Below are positions 14,987-23,959 of a DNA stretch of 64,000 nt, in pieces; position 1 is the stretch's first letter; the number at the start of each line of letters is the position of its first letter. Source of the stretch: Pseudomonas guariconensis (GTDB taxonomy: Bacteria > Pseudomonadota > Gammaproteobacteria > Pseudomonadales > Pseudomonadaceae); the NCBI RefSeq assembly GCF_015680235.1, contig NZ_JADLJL010000005.1, positions 165,924 through 229,923 on the forward strand, read 5' to 3'. A program made the position numbers and the translations under genes. Below the pieces are notes generated by a model, which did no database searches, was not told the origin of the DNA, and saw nothing but the letters and a program-made list of their open reading frames with translations.

Positions 14987-17884
14987 TTAGAGCCCCTCGC
15001 CGAGTACCCGATCCACGCAATCGACGAAGTAATCCACGCTGGCGCGCGTGGTGCACATGGGTGGCTTGATCTTGAGGATGTTCAGGTAGTCGCCGGTCGG
15101 CTGCATGAAGATGCCCAGGTCACGCAGGCGGTTGCACAGGGCCATGGTTTCTTCGGTGGCCGGTTCCAGGGTCTGACGGTCGCGCACCAGCTCCAGGCCG
15201 AGGTAGAAGCCGGAACCGTGAGCGGCACCGGCAAGCGGATGTTTATCGACCAGCGCCTGCAGGCGCGCCTTGAAATAGCGCCCTACTTCCCGGGTGTTTT
15301 GCCACAGGCCCTCCTCCTGCATCACATCCAGCACCGCCATGCCGATCCGGCAACTGACCGGGCTGCCGCCCGCCGAAGAGAAGAAGTAACCCTCGGCCTC
15401 CAGGGCCTCGGCAATCTCCCGCCGGGTGATCACCGCGCCCAGCGGCTGGCCGTTGCCCATGCCCTTGGCCATGGTGATGATGTCCGGCACCACGCCTTGC
15501 TCTTCGAAGCCCCAGAAGTACTCGCCCAAGCGGCCATAGCCGACCTGCACCTCGTCGGCGATGCACACCCCGCCGCGGGCGCGTACCTTGGCGTAAGCGT
15601 CGCGCAGGTAACCTGGCGGCAAGGAAATACCGCCGGCATTGCCATACACCGGTTCGCAAATGAAGCCCGCCAGCTGGCGACCACGTGCGTCCAGGTCAGC
15701 CAGTTTGGCATCGACGTCACGCAGGTAGTCGGCGGCGCTGTCCGGGCCACGGAAGCGCCCACGGAAGGTGTTCGGCGCCTCCACAGGGTGCACCCAGTCC
15801 GGGCGGGTCTCCAGGGCCTGGGGGTTGTCGGCGATGGAGGTGGAGATGGCGTCGGTGGCCACCGACCAGCCATGGTAGGCCTCCAGCACGCTGAGCAGGT
15901 CGCGCCCACCGCTGTAAGCCCAAGCCAGGCGGATGGCCAGGTCGTTGGCCTCGGTGCCGCTGTTGACCAGGAACACCCGGTCGAAGCCCTCCGGTGCCAA
16001 TTCGAGCAGGCGCTCGGAGAACTCGGCGATGGCCGCGTAGTGGAAGCGCGAATTGGTGTTGACCAGCGACCACTGGCGCGCCGACTCAGCGACCATGCGC
16101 GGGTGCCCGTGGCCGAGCACGGCGACGTTGTTGAGCATGTCCAGATAGGAACGGCCCTGCATGTCGATCAGGTAGTTGCGCCAGCCACGCTCGATGTGCG
16201 GCGGCTGGGCGTAGTAGTGCTTCTGCGAACGGGCGAAGCTGGCATCGCGGCGTGCCAGCAGGGCCTGGGCATCGACCAGCGGCGCGGCGTCGCAATCGAA
16301 CCCGAGCAACGGGCGTGGCGACGGGCATACGGCCAGCCAGGCGTCGGCATGCGACGGCGTGGCGAAGAACGGCGGGCGCTGTTCGTCGCTCCGGCACAGC
16401 TGGACGTTGAGAAAGCCACAGGTCAGGCCCAGGGCTTGCCCCTTGGCCAGCGCCTGGCCATCTGCCGGCGTCTCCTCAAGCCCACTCAGCCAAAGGCTCC
16501 AGGTTGCAGTGCGCAGCCGCCCGCGACCGTCGCCGGTCCGCTCCCAGGTGCCCGCCTCGGGCGCCTGCAGCGCGGTGCCGGCCGGTACGCTGAGTTCCAC
16601 GCCCAAGGCACAGGTGGCCGGCTCTTCGGGGCGGTCGATATGGGTCTGCGACAACCGATACTGGCCGTGCAGGGTGCAGGCCGGGCCAGCCTGGGCCGCC
16701 AGCAGCCGCTGGTCGAAGCCCGGCTGCTCCCAGTTGCCCGCTTCGCAGTGCGGGCTGAGCACACCCAGGTCGACGCGCGTCACCGCCTGCCCCGCCAGGG
16801 CCGGGATCAGCGGCGCGCAACCGTCCAGCCCCAGGGGCGCTGGCGCGCTGCCCGTGGCTTGGAGAATCGCAGCTTCCATCAGGGCGAGCGGCACGGCGGC
16901 GGCCGTATCGAAGATCGCCCACTCGTGATCGATGTTGTCGCGGATGTACTGGTTGCCCGGGTCGACTCGCAGTTGCTGCTCGCTGCTGAGCACCAGCACC
17001 GCGGCGCGCATCAGCACCAACGGCCAGAGGGCGCGCAGCTCGGCGTCCTGCAGCGGGTTGACAGCATGGTAGGCGCGAACGGCCGGCAGGATGCGCAGCG
17101 GGTCGCCTTCGGCGTGGTGCAGCAGCGCCGCGCAGGTGACGGACAGGTCGGCGATGCGCCAGGTGCGCAGCAGGTCGCCGAAGTCGATGACGCCCTGCAA
17201 CTGCCATTGGCGCTCATCATCACGGGCCCAGACGGCATTGTCGTCGGTGATGTCCAAGTGCACGGCCTGGGTCGGCAGGTCGGCCACCAGTGGTTGCAGG
17301 CGTGTGGCGGCCAGGCCAGTGGCGCACTCGACACGCTGGCGACGTTCGCCGTCCAACACCGGCAGCAAGTGTTCGATCAGCGCCTTGGCGTGGCGCGGGT
17401 CCCATTGCAAGGTACGCTCCAGGCCCGGGTGTTCGAAGCCGGCCAGGGCTTGGTCGACCCGGGCGCACAGCGCGCCCAGCTCGGCGACCAGCCTTGCCGG
17501 CATGTGCGCAAGACGGGTCAGCGGCTGGCCCTCGATGTAGTCGAGCAGGCGCACCCGCAGCGGCTGGCCGTCGACCTCCACGGCCAGCAGGTCCTGGCCA
17601 TCGCGCGCCCGGCGTACCTGTGGCACCGGCAGGCCCTGTTCGCCCAGGTAGGCCAGCGCCGCATGCTGCGCCTCGAGTTCCACCTGGGCATAGCTGCCGT
17701 GACAAGCCTTGAGCACGAAACGCCCCCGGTCGCTATCCAGCCGCAGGTTCAGGTCCTGCTGGCTGCCCAACGGTTGCAGGCACCCTTCCAGGTCGTAGTG
17801 CGCCCGCAGCAGGGCATGGGCCTGGGCTTCGCTCAGCGAGGGGCTGGGCTGGCTGGAACGCTGGATCAGGGTGCTCAAGGGCAT
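14987..17884 (-). CDS. Fusion of APH-type kinase and class III PLP phospho-lyase/aminotransferase (hydroxylysine kinase-like/phospho-lyase-like)
   Basis: A 965-residue three-part protein. Residues about 1-330 form an aminoglycoside-phosphotransferase-like kinase with the catalytic loop HLDITDDN (D211). Residues about 330-550 form a middle region with PAGTALQAPEAGTWE, resembling the beta-barrel of M23/lipoyl-like domains. Residues about 550-965 form a class III aminotransferase fold with the PLP lysine in ITMAKGMGNG (K807) and IADEVQVGYG. In animals the kinase relative (AGPHD1) phosphorylates 5-hydroxylysine, and the aminotransferase relatives (AGXT2L1/2) are phospho-lyases for phosphoethanolamine and phosphohydroxylysine. 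Bacterial fusions would phosphorylate an amino alcohol and then eliminate the phosphate. The substrate here is unproven. It is divergent from a two-component operon. Confidence 0.85.
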   Translation of the reverse strand: MPLSTLIQRSSQPSPSLSEAQAHALLRAHYDLEGCLQPLGSQQDLNLRLDSDRGRFVLKACHGSYAQVELEAQHAALAYLGEQGLPVPQVRRARDGQDLLAVEVDGQPLRVRLLDYIEGQPLTRLAHMPARLVAELGALCARVDQALAGFEHPGLERTLQWDPRHAKALIEHLLPVLDGERRQRVECATGLAATRLQPLVADLPTQAVHLDITDDNAVWARDDERQWQLQGVIDFGDLLRTWRIADLSVTCAALLHHAEGDPLRILPAVRAYHAVNPLQDAELRALWPLVLMRAAVLVLSSEQQLRVDPGNQYIRDNIDHEWAIFDTAAAVPLALMEAAILQATGSAPAPLGLDGCAPLIPALAGQAVTRVDLGVLSPHCEAGNWEQPGFDQRLLAAQAGPACTLHGQYRLSQTHIDRPEEPATCALGVELSVPAGTALQAPEAGTWERTGDGRGRLRTATWSLWLSGLEETPADGQALAKGQALGLTCGFLNVQLCRSDEQRPPFFATPSHADAWLAVCPSPRPLLGFDCDAAPLVDAQALLARRDASFARSQKHYYAQPPHIERGWRNYLIDMQGRSYLDMLNNVAVLGHGHPRMVAESARQWSLVNTNSRFHYAAIAEFSERLLELAPEGFDRVFLVNSGTEANDLAIRLAWAYSGGRDLLSVLEAYHGWSVATDAISTSIADNPQALETRPDWVHPVEAPNTFRGRFRGPDSAADYLRDVDAKLADLDARGRQLAGFICEPVYGNAGGISLPPGYLRDAYAKVRARGGVCIADEVQVGYGRLGEYFWGFEEQGVVPDIITMAKGMGNGQPLGAVITRREIAEALEAEGYFFSSAGGSPVSCRIGMAVLDVMQEEGLWQNTREVGRYFKARLQALVDKHPLAGAAHGSGFYLGLELVRDRQTLEPATEETMALCNRLRDLGIFMQPTGDYLNILKIKPPMCTTRASVDYFVDCVDRVLGEGL

Positions 17885-18032
17885 GGGAGGGAACCTCGGT
17901 TTTTTTTGTCGCCTATATCGCCACTGCTCACAGCGATATACAAGAGGTCAATGACAAAAGCATGGCCACTCGGCGCTGATGGACGAGCGCAAGTAGCGCA
18001 TAATTGCGCCAGATCCTTCTGGCGCCCGATAG

Positions 18033-19847
18033 ATGATTCCAACCCAAACGCCTCCACGACGCCCACGCTGGCGCAGCCTCGCCCTGCTGGCCCTGTGCCT
18101 GGCGCCCCTGCTCTGGCCACTGCATCATCTGGCCGAGCGCTACTACCAGGACGAGTTGGCCTCGCAGAATCGCCAGACCCTCGACCTCTACGTCGCCAAC
18201 CTGCTGGGCACCCTGCACCGCTACGAGACCCTGCCACGGATCCTCGGCGACCTGCCGGCCCTGCGCGGTGCGCTGCACGACCCGTTCAAGACCGAGGCGA
18301 TCACCAACGCCAACCGTCTGCTCAAGGAAATCACCAGGCAGACCGGCGCCGAGGTGATGTACCTGATGGATGTCAGCGGCAATACTCTGGCGGCGTCCAA
18401 CTGGGACAAGCACGACAGTTTCGTGGGCCGCAACTTCGCCTTTCGCCCCTACTTCCTCGAAGCCATGGACGGGCGCCTGGGGCGCTTCTTCGGCCAGGGC
18501 ACCACGTCGGCCAAGCGCGGCTACTTCTTCGCTGCGGCGGTGCATGACCGTGACAAGGTCGTGGGCGTGCTGGTCGTCAAGGTCGACCTCGACCACACCG
18601 AGACCCTTTGGGGGCGTACGCCCGAACAACTGCTGCTGACCGACCAGAACGGCGTGGTGGTGCTGACCTCCCGCCCCGACTGGCGTTTCCGCGCCACCCG
18701 CGAGCTGACACCGGCCGAACGCGAGGCGATCGTCGCCATCCAGCCCTACCCGACCCAAGCGCCCCAGCCGCTGAACCTCAACCCCGCCGCCTGGCTGGTG
18801 CAGACCCGCGACATCAAGGAAACAGGCTGGCAAGTCAGCATCCTCGCCCCGCGTACGCTGGTCGACCGCTCGGTGCAGACGGTCATGGCCATCGGCGCCG
18901 GTGCCTTGTTGGTACTGATGCTGCTGGCCGGCCTGGTGATGCAGCGTCGGCGACACTACATCGACCGCATCGACTTCGAGGCGCGCGGGCGCCAGCAGCT
19001 GGAACAACGCGTCATGGAGCGCACCGCCGACCTAGAAGGCCTGAACACCCGGCTGAAGAAGGAAGTGCTCGAACGCGAACAGGCCCAGCAGGAGCTGGTG
19101 CGCGCCCAGGACGAACTGGTCCAGGCCGGCAAGCTGTCGGTGCTCGGGACCATGTCCGCGAGCATCAGCCATGAGCTCAACCAGCCTTTGGCAGCGATCC
19201 GCAGCTATGCCGAGAACGCCGAGATCCTCCTCGACCACCAGCGCACCGAAGACGTGCGCGGCAACCTCAAGCTGATCGGCGAACTGACCGGACGCATGGC
19301 CTCGATCATCACCCACCTGCGCGCGTTCGCCCGCCGCGACCAGCACGCACCGGAAAGCGTGGCCCTGCAACCGGCGCTGGACGATGCCCTGGCGCTGCTG
19401 GCCAAGCGCCGCCGGGCCATGGCCGTGGAGCTGGTGCGCGACCTGCCCGAGGCCACGCTGTGGGTGCAGGCCGGCGAAACGCGCCTGCGCCAGGTGCTCG
19501 GCAACCTGCTGGCCAACGCCCTCGACGCGCTCACCGAAAAAGCCAACCCACGCAAGCTGTGGCTCAGTGCCGAACGCCAGGATGACTGCGTCTACCTGTA
19601 CATTCGCGACAATGGCCCGGGCTTCAGCCGCCAGGCGCTGGAGCATGCCAAGGAACCCTTCTTCACCACCAAGACCCGCACCCAGGGCCTGGGGCTGGGG
19701 CTGGCCATCTGCGAGAGCCTGATGCATGCACTGGGCGGCGAACTGCTGCTGGGCAACCACCCGGAAGGCGGCGCCTTGCTGACCCTGCGACTGCGCGTGG
19801 CCAAGCCCGGCGCCAACCTGCAATCTTCGGAGGACCCCTCGGCATGA
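18033..19847 (+). CDS. DctB-like sensor histidine kinase
   Basis: A 604-residue inner-membrane kinase. The first membrane helix lies at about 15-32. A periplasmic double-PDC (dCache) sensor with the DctB-type stretch NFAFRPYFLEAMDGRLGRFF follows, and the second helix lies at about 285-308. A coiled-coil linker leads to the HisKA domain with phospho-acceptor H380 in SASISHELNQPLAAIRS, and an HATPase domain (DNGPGFS, GLGLGLAI). DctB relatives sense C4-dicarboxylates and activate sigma-54 transporter promoters through DctD. No dct transporter is adjacent, so the inducer could be a different organic acid or amino acid. The stop overlaps the regulator start (ATGA). Confidence 0.88.
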   Translation: MIPTQTPPRRPRWRSLALLALCLAPLLWPLHHLAERYYQDELASQNRQTLDLYVANLLGTLHRYETLPRILGDLPALRGALHDPFKTEAITNANRLLKEITRQTGAEVMYLMDVSGNTLAASNWDKHDSFVGRNFAFRPYFLEAMDGRLGRFFGQGTTSAKRGYFFAAAVHDRDKVVGVLVVKVDLDHTETLWGRTPEQLLLTDQNGVVVLTSRPDWRFRATRELTPAEREAIVAIQPYPTQAPQPLNLNPAAWLVQTRDIKETGWQVSILAPRTLVDRSVQTVMAIGAGALLVLMLLAGLVMQRRRHYIDRIDFEARGRQQLEQRVMERTADLEGLNTRLKKEVLEREQAQQELVRAQDELVQAGKLSVLGTMSASISHELNQPLAAIRSYAENAEILLDHQRTEDVRGNLKLIGELTGRMASIITHLRAFARRDQHAPESVALQPALDDALALLAKRRRAMAVELVRDLPEATLWVQAGETRLRQVLGNLLANALDALTEKANPRKLWLSAERQDDCVYLYIRDNGPGFSRQALEHAKEPFFTTKTRTQGLGLGLAICESLMHALGGELLLGNHPEGGALLTLRLRVAKPGANLQSSEDPSA

Positions 19848-21253
19848 CGACCGAGACACAGATCGACAGCCGCACCCAGGTCATCCTGGTGGACGACGAT
19901 CCGCACCTGCGCCAGGCCCTGGGCCAGACCCTGGACCTGGCCGGACTCAAGGTCGTGGCCCTGGCCGATGCCCAGGGGCTGGCCGAACGTATCGAGCCGG
20001 ACTGGCCCGGCGTGGTGGTCAGCGACATCCGTATGCCCGGCATAGACGGCCTGCAACTGCTGGAACACCTGCACGGGCGCGACAACGAACTGCCGGTGCT
20101 GCTGATCACCGGCCACGGCGATGTGCCGCTGGCCGTGCAGGCCATGCGCGCCGGCGCCTATGACTTTCTGGAGAAACCTTTCGCCAGCGATGCCCTGCTC
20201 GACAGCGTGCGCCGCGCCCTGGCCCTGCGACGCCTGGTGCTGGACAACCGCAGCCTGCGCCTGGCCTTGAGCGACCGTCAGGAGCTGTCCACGCGCCTGG
20301 TCGGCCAGTCGCCGGCCATGCAGCGCCTGCGCGAACAAATCGGTGCCCTGGCCGCTACCCGCGCCGACGTGCTGATCCTCGGCGAAACCGGTGCCGGCAA
20401 GGAGGTCGTGGCCCGCGCCCTGCATGACCTGTCGAGTCGCCGTGACGGCCCGTTCGTGGCGATCAATGCCGGCGCCCTGGCCGAGTCGGTGGTGGAAAGC
20501 GAGCTGTTCGGCCATGAACCGGGTGCTTTCACCGGCGCGCAGAAGCGGCGTATCGGCAAATTCGAGTTCGCCAACGGCGGCACGTTGTTCCTCGACGAGA
20601 TCGAGAGCATGAGCCTCGACGTGCAGGTCAAGCTGCTACGCCTTCTGCAGGAGCGCGTCGTGGAGCGCCTGGGCGGTAACCAGCTGATCCCGCTGGATAT
20701 CCGCATCATCGCCGCCACCAAGGAAGACCTGCGCCAAGCCGCCGACCAAGGGCGTTTTCGTGCCGACCTGTACTACCGCCTGAACGTCGCGCCGCTGCGC
20801 ATCCCGCCGCTGCGCGAGCGCGGCGACGATATCCTGGTGCTGTTCCAGCATTTCGCCGATGCCGCCAGCCAGCGCCATGGCTTGCCGGCCAACAGCCTGC
20901 AACCGGCCCACCGCGCCCTGCTGCTGCGCCACGACTGGCCCGGCAACGTGCGTGAGCTGCAGAACGCCGCCGAACGCTTCGCCTTGGGCCTGGAGCTGGC
21001 CCTCGATGGCCAGGTGCCTGCTGCTCCCGCCACCGCCGACCCTGTGCGCACCGGCAACCTCAGCGAACAGGTCGAGCATTTCGAGCGCTCGCTGATCGCC
21101 GCCGAACTGGCCCAGCCGCACAGCTCCATGCGCAGCCTGGCCGAGGCCCTCGGCATTCCGCGCAAGACCTTGCACGACAAGCTGCGCAAGCACGGCCTGA
21201 GCTTCGCCGACAGCGCCAGCGGGCAAGACGACCCAGAGGACAACCGCCCATGA
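19844..21253 (+). CDS. DctD-like sigma-54-dependent response regulator
   Basis: A 469-residue regulator. It has a receiver domain with phospho-acceptor D61 (VVVSDIRMPGIDG), then an AAA+ domain with Walker A ILGETGAGKE, an intact GAFTGA (EPGAFTGAQKRR) and Walker B GGTLFLDEI. A C-terminal Fis-type HTH contains LAEALGIPRKTLHDKLRKHG. It should activate sigma-54 promoters when phosphorylated by the kinase encoded immediately upstream, whose gene it overlaps by four bases. Target genes are not visible in the window. It is a useful contrast to the AAA+ protein at 11850-12797, which lacks the GAFTGA and HTH seen here. Confidence 0.92.
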   Translation: MTTETQIDSRTQVILVDDDPHLRQALGQTLDLAGLKVVALADAQGLAERIEPDWPGVVVSDIRMPGIDGLQLLEHLHGRDNELPVLLITGHGDVPLAVQAMRAGAYDFLEKPFASDALLDSVRRALALRRLVLDNRSLRLALSDRQELSTRLVGQSPAMQRLREQIGALAATRADVLILGETGAGKEVVARALHDLSSRRDGPFVAINAGALAESVVESELFGHEPGAFTGAQKRRIGKFEFANGGTLFLDEIESMSLDVQVKLLRLLQERVVERLGGNQLIPLDIRIIAATKEDLRQAADQGRFRADLYYRLNVAPLRIPPLRERGDDILVLFQHFADAASQRHGLPANSLQPAHRALLLRHDWPGNVRELQNAAERFALGLELALDGQVPAAPATADPVRTGNLSEQVEHFERSLIAAELAQPHSSMRSLAEALGIPRKTLHDKLRKHGLSFADSASGQDDPEDNRP

Positions 21254-21705
21254 CCAGCGACAGCCAGTACCTGCAGTCCGTACTGCACAACGACATCCCA
21301 CTGACCCGCGAGATGGGCATGGCGGTCATCGACTGGCACGACCAGCGCCTACGCCTGCAGTTGCCGCTGGCGCCCAACGTCAACCACAAGAGCACCATGT
21401 TCGGCGGCAGCCTGTATTGCGCCGCGGTGCTGGTGGGCTGGGGCTGGTTGCACCTGCGCCTGCGCGAGCTGGGCATCGACGATGGGCATATCGTCATTCA
21501 GGAAGGCCAGATCAGCTATCCGCTGCCGGTCACCGGGGTGGCGGTCGCGAGTTGCCCGGCGCCGGATGAGAAGACATGGGAGCGGTTCCTGACGATGTAC
21601 CAGCGCCGTGGGCGGGCGCGGCTGACGCTGGAGACGGTGGTGTGCAACGCTGGCAGCGACGCGCCTGCGGTGACCTTCAGTGGGCAGTATGTGTTGCATC
21701 GCTGA
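21250..21705 (+). CDS. YiiD-type thioesterase-domain protein (hotdog fold)
   Basis: A 151-residue protein of the putative thioesterase YiiD_C family. It has a hotdog-fold pattern: LTREMGMAVIDWHDQRLRLQ, then NVNHKSTMFGGSLYCAAVLVGWGW. Family members are thought to act on acyl thioesters, but the substrate is unknown. It begins in the last codon of the response regulator gene (ATGA overlap), so it is translationally coupled to the two-component genes. That may mean it belongs to the same response. Confidence 0.85.
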   Translation: MTSDSQYLQSVLHNDIPLTREMGMAVIDWHDQRLRLQLPLAPNVNHKSTMFGGSLYCAAVLVGWGWLHLRLRELGIDDGHIVIQEGQISYPLPVTGVAVASCPAPDEKTWERFLTMYQRRGRARLTLETVVCNAGSDAPAVTFSGQYVLHR

Positions 21706-21738
21706 AACAGGGGCCGCTTCGCGCCCCATCGCCCAACC

Positions 21739-22569
21739 TCAACCCATCGCAGCAGCCAACTGCAACAGTGCCGCACGCCACGGCGCCGTAGCCGGCAAAG
21801 CCAGGAAGAACGGGTTGAGCAACGACTCACGCACCGGGTAGCGGAACGGCAGGCCATCGAGGCCGATCACCTCGCCCCCGGCGCCTTCGAGCACGCCCTG
21901 GGCAGCAGCGGTGTCCCATTGGGACGTCGGCGCCAGCCGCGGATAGCAATCGGCTGCCCCTTCGGCCAGCAGGCAAAACTTCAGCGAGCTGCCCACGTTG
22001 GCCAGCTCCAGCTCCCCGACCGCACTGCCCAGCCCGCCCAGCAATGCCTCCTGCTGCGGGCTGGAATGGCGCTTGCTGGCCACCACGGTGAAACGCCCGT
22101 TCTGCGGCGGTTGCTGGCGCACCTGTATCGGCTCGGCCTCAGCGCCCGCTAGCGCGCGCCAGGCACCCAGCTGGCGGCCGCCGAAATAACAGCGACCATT
22201 GGTCGGCATCGATACCACGCCGAACACCACTTCGCCGCGTTCGATCAAGGCGATGTTGACCGTGAACTCCTCGCTGCCGGCGATGAATTCCTTGGTGCCG
22301 TCCAGAGGGTCGACCAACCACCAGCGCGTCCACGCCTGGCGCTCGGCCAGGGCGATGTCGCAGTCTTCTTCGGACAGGACCGGGATATGGGGCGCCAAGG
22401 CCTGCAGGCCTTCAGCGATAACCTGGTGGGCGGCAAGGTCGGCTGCGGTCACCGGCGAATCGTCCGCTTTGTTGGTCACCGCCACATCGGCGCGCCAGAA
22501 CGGCAGGATCGCCTCGCCAGCCAGGCGGGCCAGCTTCACCACTTCAAGCATCAGTTGCTGGTCGTTCAT
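21739..22569 (-). CDS. cysQ: 3'(2'),5'-bisphosphate nucleotidase CysQ
   Basis: A 276-residue inositol-monophosphatase-superfamily phosphatase that removes the 3' phosphate from PAP or PAPS, relieving inhibition in sulfate assimilation. Metal-binding motifs are VLSEEDCDI and WLVDPLDGTKEF, and a C-terminal SQWDTAAAQGVLEGAGG. The start (ATG 22569) overlaps the nudE stop by four bases, so the two form an operon transcribed leftward. It fits with the many sulfur-metabolism genes at the right of the window. Confidence 0.93.
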   Translation of the reverse strand: MNDQQLMLEVVKLARLAGEAILPFWRADVAVTNKADDSPVTAADLAAHQVIAEGLQALAPHIPVLSEEDCDIALAERQAWTRWWLVDPLDGTKEFIAGSEEFTVNIALIERGEVVFGVVSMPTNGRCYFGGRQLGAWRALAGAEAEPIQVRQQPPQNGRFTVVASKRHSSPQQEALLGGLGSAVGELELANVGSSLKFCLLAEGAADCYPRLAPTSQWDTAAAQGVLEGAGGEVIGLDGLPFRYPVRESLLNPFFLALPATAPWRAALLQLAAAMG

Positions 22570-23132
22570 GCGCTCAGTTGCCCCCGCTGGATCAGCAGGT
22601 CACGGGCCAGGTACAGCGCCGCCAGCGCCCGACCTTCGGAAAACTGCGGGTGCATGGCCAGGGCCGACAGCTCGCGCAGGTTGACCTTGTCTACGCGCAT
22701 CGGCTCGGGCTCGTCGCCCTCCAGGCGCTCCTCATACAGGTCGGTGGCCAGCACCACCTGGATCTTCTGGCTCATGTAGCCAGGCGAGAGCGACAGCTCG
22801 GTCAGGTGCTCCAATTGGTGTGCGCCAAAGCCCGCCTCCTCCTTGAGCTCACGGTTGGCGGCTGCCAGCACGTCCTCCCCCGGCTCGATCAAGCCTTTGG
22901 GCAGGGACAGTTCGTATTCGTCGGTGCCGCCGCAGTATTCCTCGACCAGCACCGCATGCTCGGCATCGAGCATGGCCACCACCATCACCGCACCATAGCC
23001 GTTGCCGCGGCCGACCAGGCGCTCGTAGGTCCGCTCGGTGCCGTTGGAAAAGCGCAACTGCACGGCTTCGACGCGAAACAGGCGGCTGCTGGCGACGATT
23101 TCGCGAGCGAGTACGGAGGGTTTCTGGCGCAT
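22566..23132 (-). CDS. nudE: ADP compounds hydrolase NudE
   Basis: A 188-residue Nudix hydrolase acting on ADP-ribose, AppppA/AppA and NADH in E. coli. The Nudix box is complete: GLIEPGEDVLAAANRELKEE followed by AGF. I start at ATG 23132 (MRQKPSVLAREIV), the expected NudE N-terminus; the open frame extends about 40 codons further without support. It is followed by cysQ with a 4-base overlap and is divergent from yrfG, with 64 bp between starts. A nudE-cysQ-yrfG arrangement is common in gammaproteobacteria. Confidence 0.93.
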   Translation of the reverse strand: MRQKPSVLAREIVASSRLFRVEAVQLRFSNGTERTYERLVGRGNGYGAVMVVAMLDAEHAVLVEEYCGGTDEYELSLPKGLIEPGEDVLAAANRELKEEAGFGAHQLEHLTELSLSPGYMSQKIQVVLATDLYEERLEGDEPEPMRVDKVNLRELSALAMHPQFSEGRALAALYLARDLLIQRGQLSA

Positions 23133-23196
23133 GGGGCGGCTCCTTGGCGTGAACGGGTTACTATACCGTGGCTTGCCGACCGATCGAGAGTTTCCC

Positions 23197-23859
23197 ATGC
23201 CTGTTCTTCCCTGGTCCGCCATCGATACCGTCCTGCTGGACATGGATGGCACCCTGCTCGACCTGCACTACGACAACCAGTTCTGGCTGGAACACCTGCC
23301 CCAGCGCTATGCCGAGCTGCACGGCGTCAGCCGGGCCATGGCGGAGCTGGAATTGCAACCGTTGTTCGAACGCAACGCCGGTACCCTCAACTGGTACTGC
23401 CTGGACTTCTGGAGCCGCGAGCTGAAGCTGCCGATCCGCGAGCTCAAGCAAGAGATCGCCGACCTGATCGCCCTGCGCCCGGATGCCGACACGTTCCTCG
23501 AGGCGCTACGCAAGGCCGGCAAACGGGTGATATTGATCACCAACGCCCACCGCGACTCGCTGTCGTTGAAGCTGGAGCGGGTGGAGCTGGCGCCGTACTT
23601 CGAGCGGCTGATCAGCTCCCATGACTATGGCTACCCAAAGGAAAGCGCGCAGTTCTGGGATGCGCTGCAGGCGGATATCGGCTTCGAGCCCGCGCGCAGC
23701 CTGTTCATCGACGATACCTTGGCGATCCTGCGCAGTGCGCGGCGCTTTGGCGTGCAGCACCTGCTGGCGGTGCGCGAACCCGACAGCAAGGCGGGGCCGC
23801 GCGATACCCAGGAGTTCGCGGCGGTGGAGGATTACCGGGCGTTGCTGGCAGGACTGTGA
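23197..23859 (+). CDS. yrfG: GMP/IMP nucleotidase YrfG (HAD family)
   Basis: A 220-residue HAD hydrolase. Motif I is VLLDMDGTLLDL, motif II ILITNAH, and motifs III/IV include YGYPKESAQFW and SLFIDDT. E. coli YrfG dephosphorylates GMP and IMP. The start ATG 23197 follows a GATCGAGAG stretch. It is divergent from nudE, with the intervening 64 bp holding both promoters. Confidence 0.93.
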   Translation: MPVLPWSAIDTVLLDMDGTLLDLHYDNQFWLEHLPQRYAELHGVSRAMAELELQPLFERNAGTLNWYCLDFWSRELKLPIRELKQEIADLIALRPDADTFLEALRKAGKRVILITNAHRDSLSLKLERVELAPYFERLISSHDYGYPKESAQFWDALQADIGFEPARSLFIDDTLAILRSARRFGVQHLLAVREPDSKAGPRDTQEFAAVEDYRALLAGL

Positions 23860-23867
23860 GGCCCTGA

Positions 23868-23945
23868 ATCGCGGGGCAAGTCGGCCCCCTCTCCCACACT
23901 GTGGCGGTGACCTCTGTGGGAACGGGCTTGCCCGCGATAGGGCCG
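23868..23945. repeat. REP pair (GCGGGGCAAG/CTTGCCCGCG family)
   Basis: Inverted copies containing AATCGCGGGGCAAG and GGGCTTGCCCGCGAT face each other between the convergent yrfG and LysM-protein genes. Confidence 0.8.
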
Positions 23946-23959
23946 GTACAGGTTACGGG

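Noticed and set aside
14834..18547. A 1237-codon plus-strand open frame opposite the kinase/aminotransferase fusion
   Set aside because: It is antisense to a gene with clear catalytic motifs on the minus strand, has low-complexity His/Gln/Arg/Gly composition and no SD. It is a GC-rich shadow frame.
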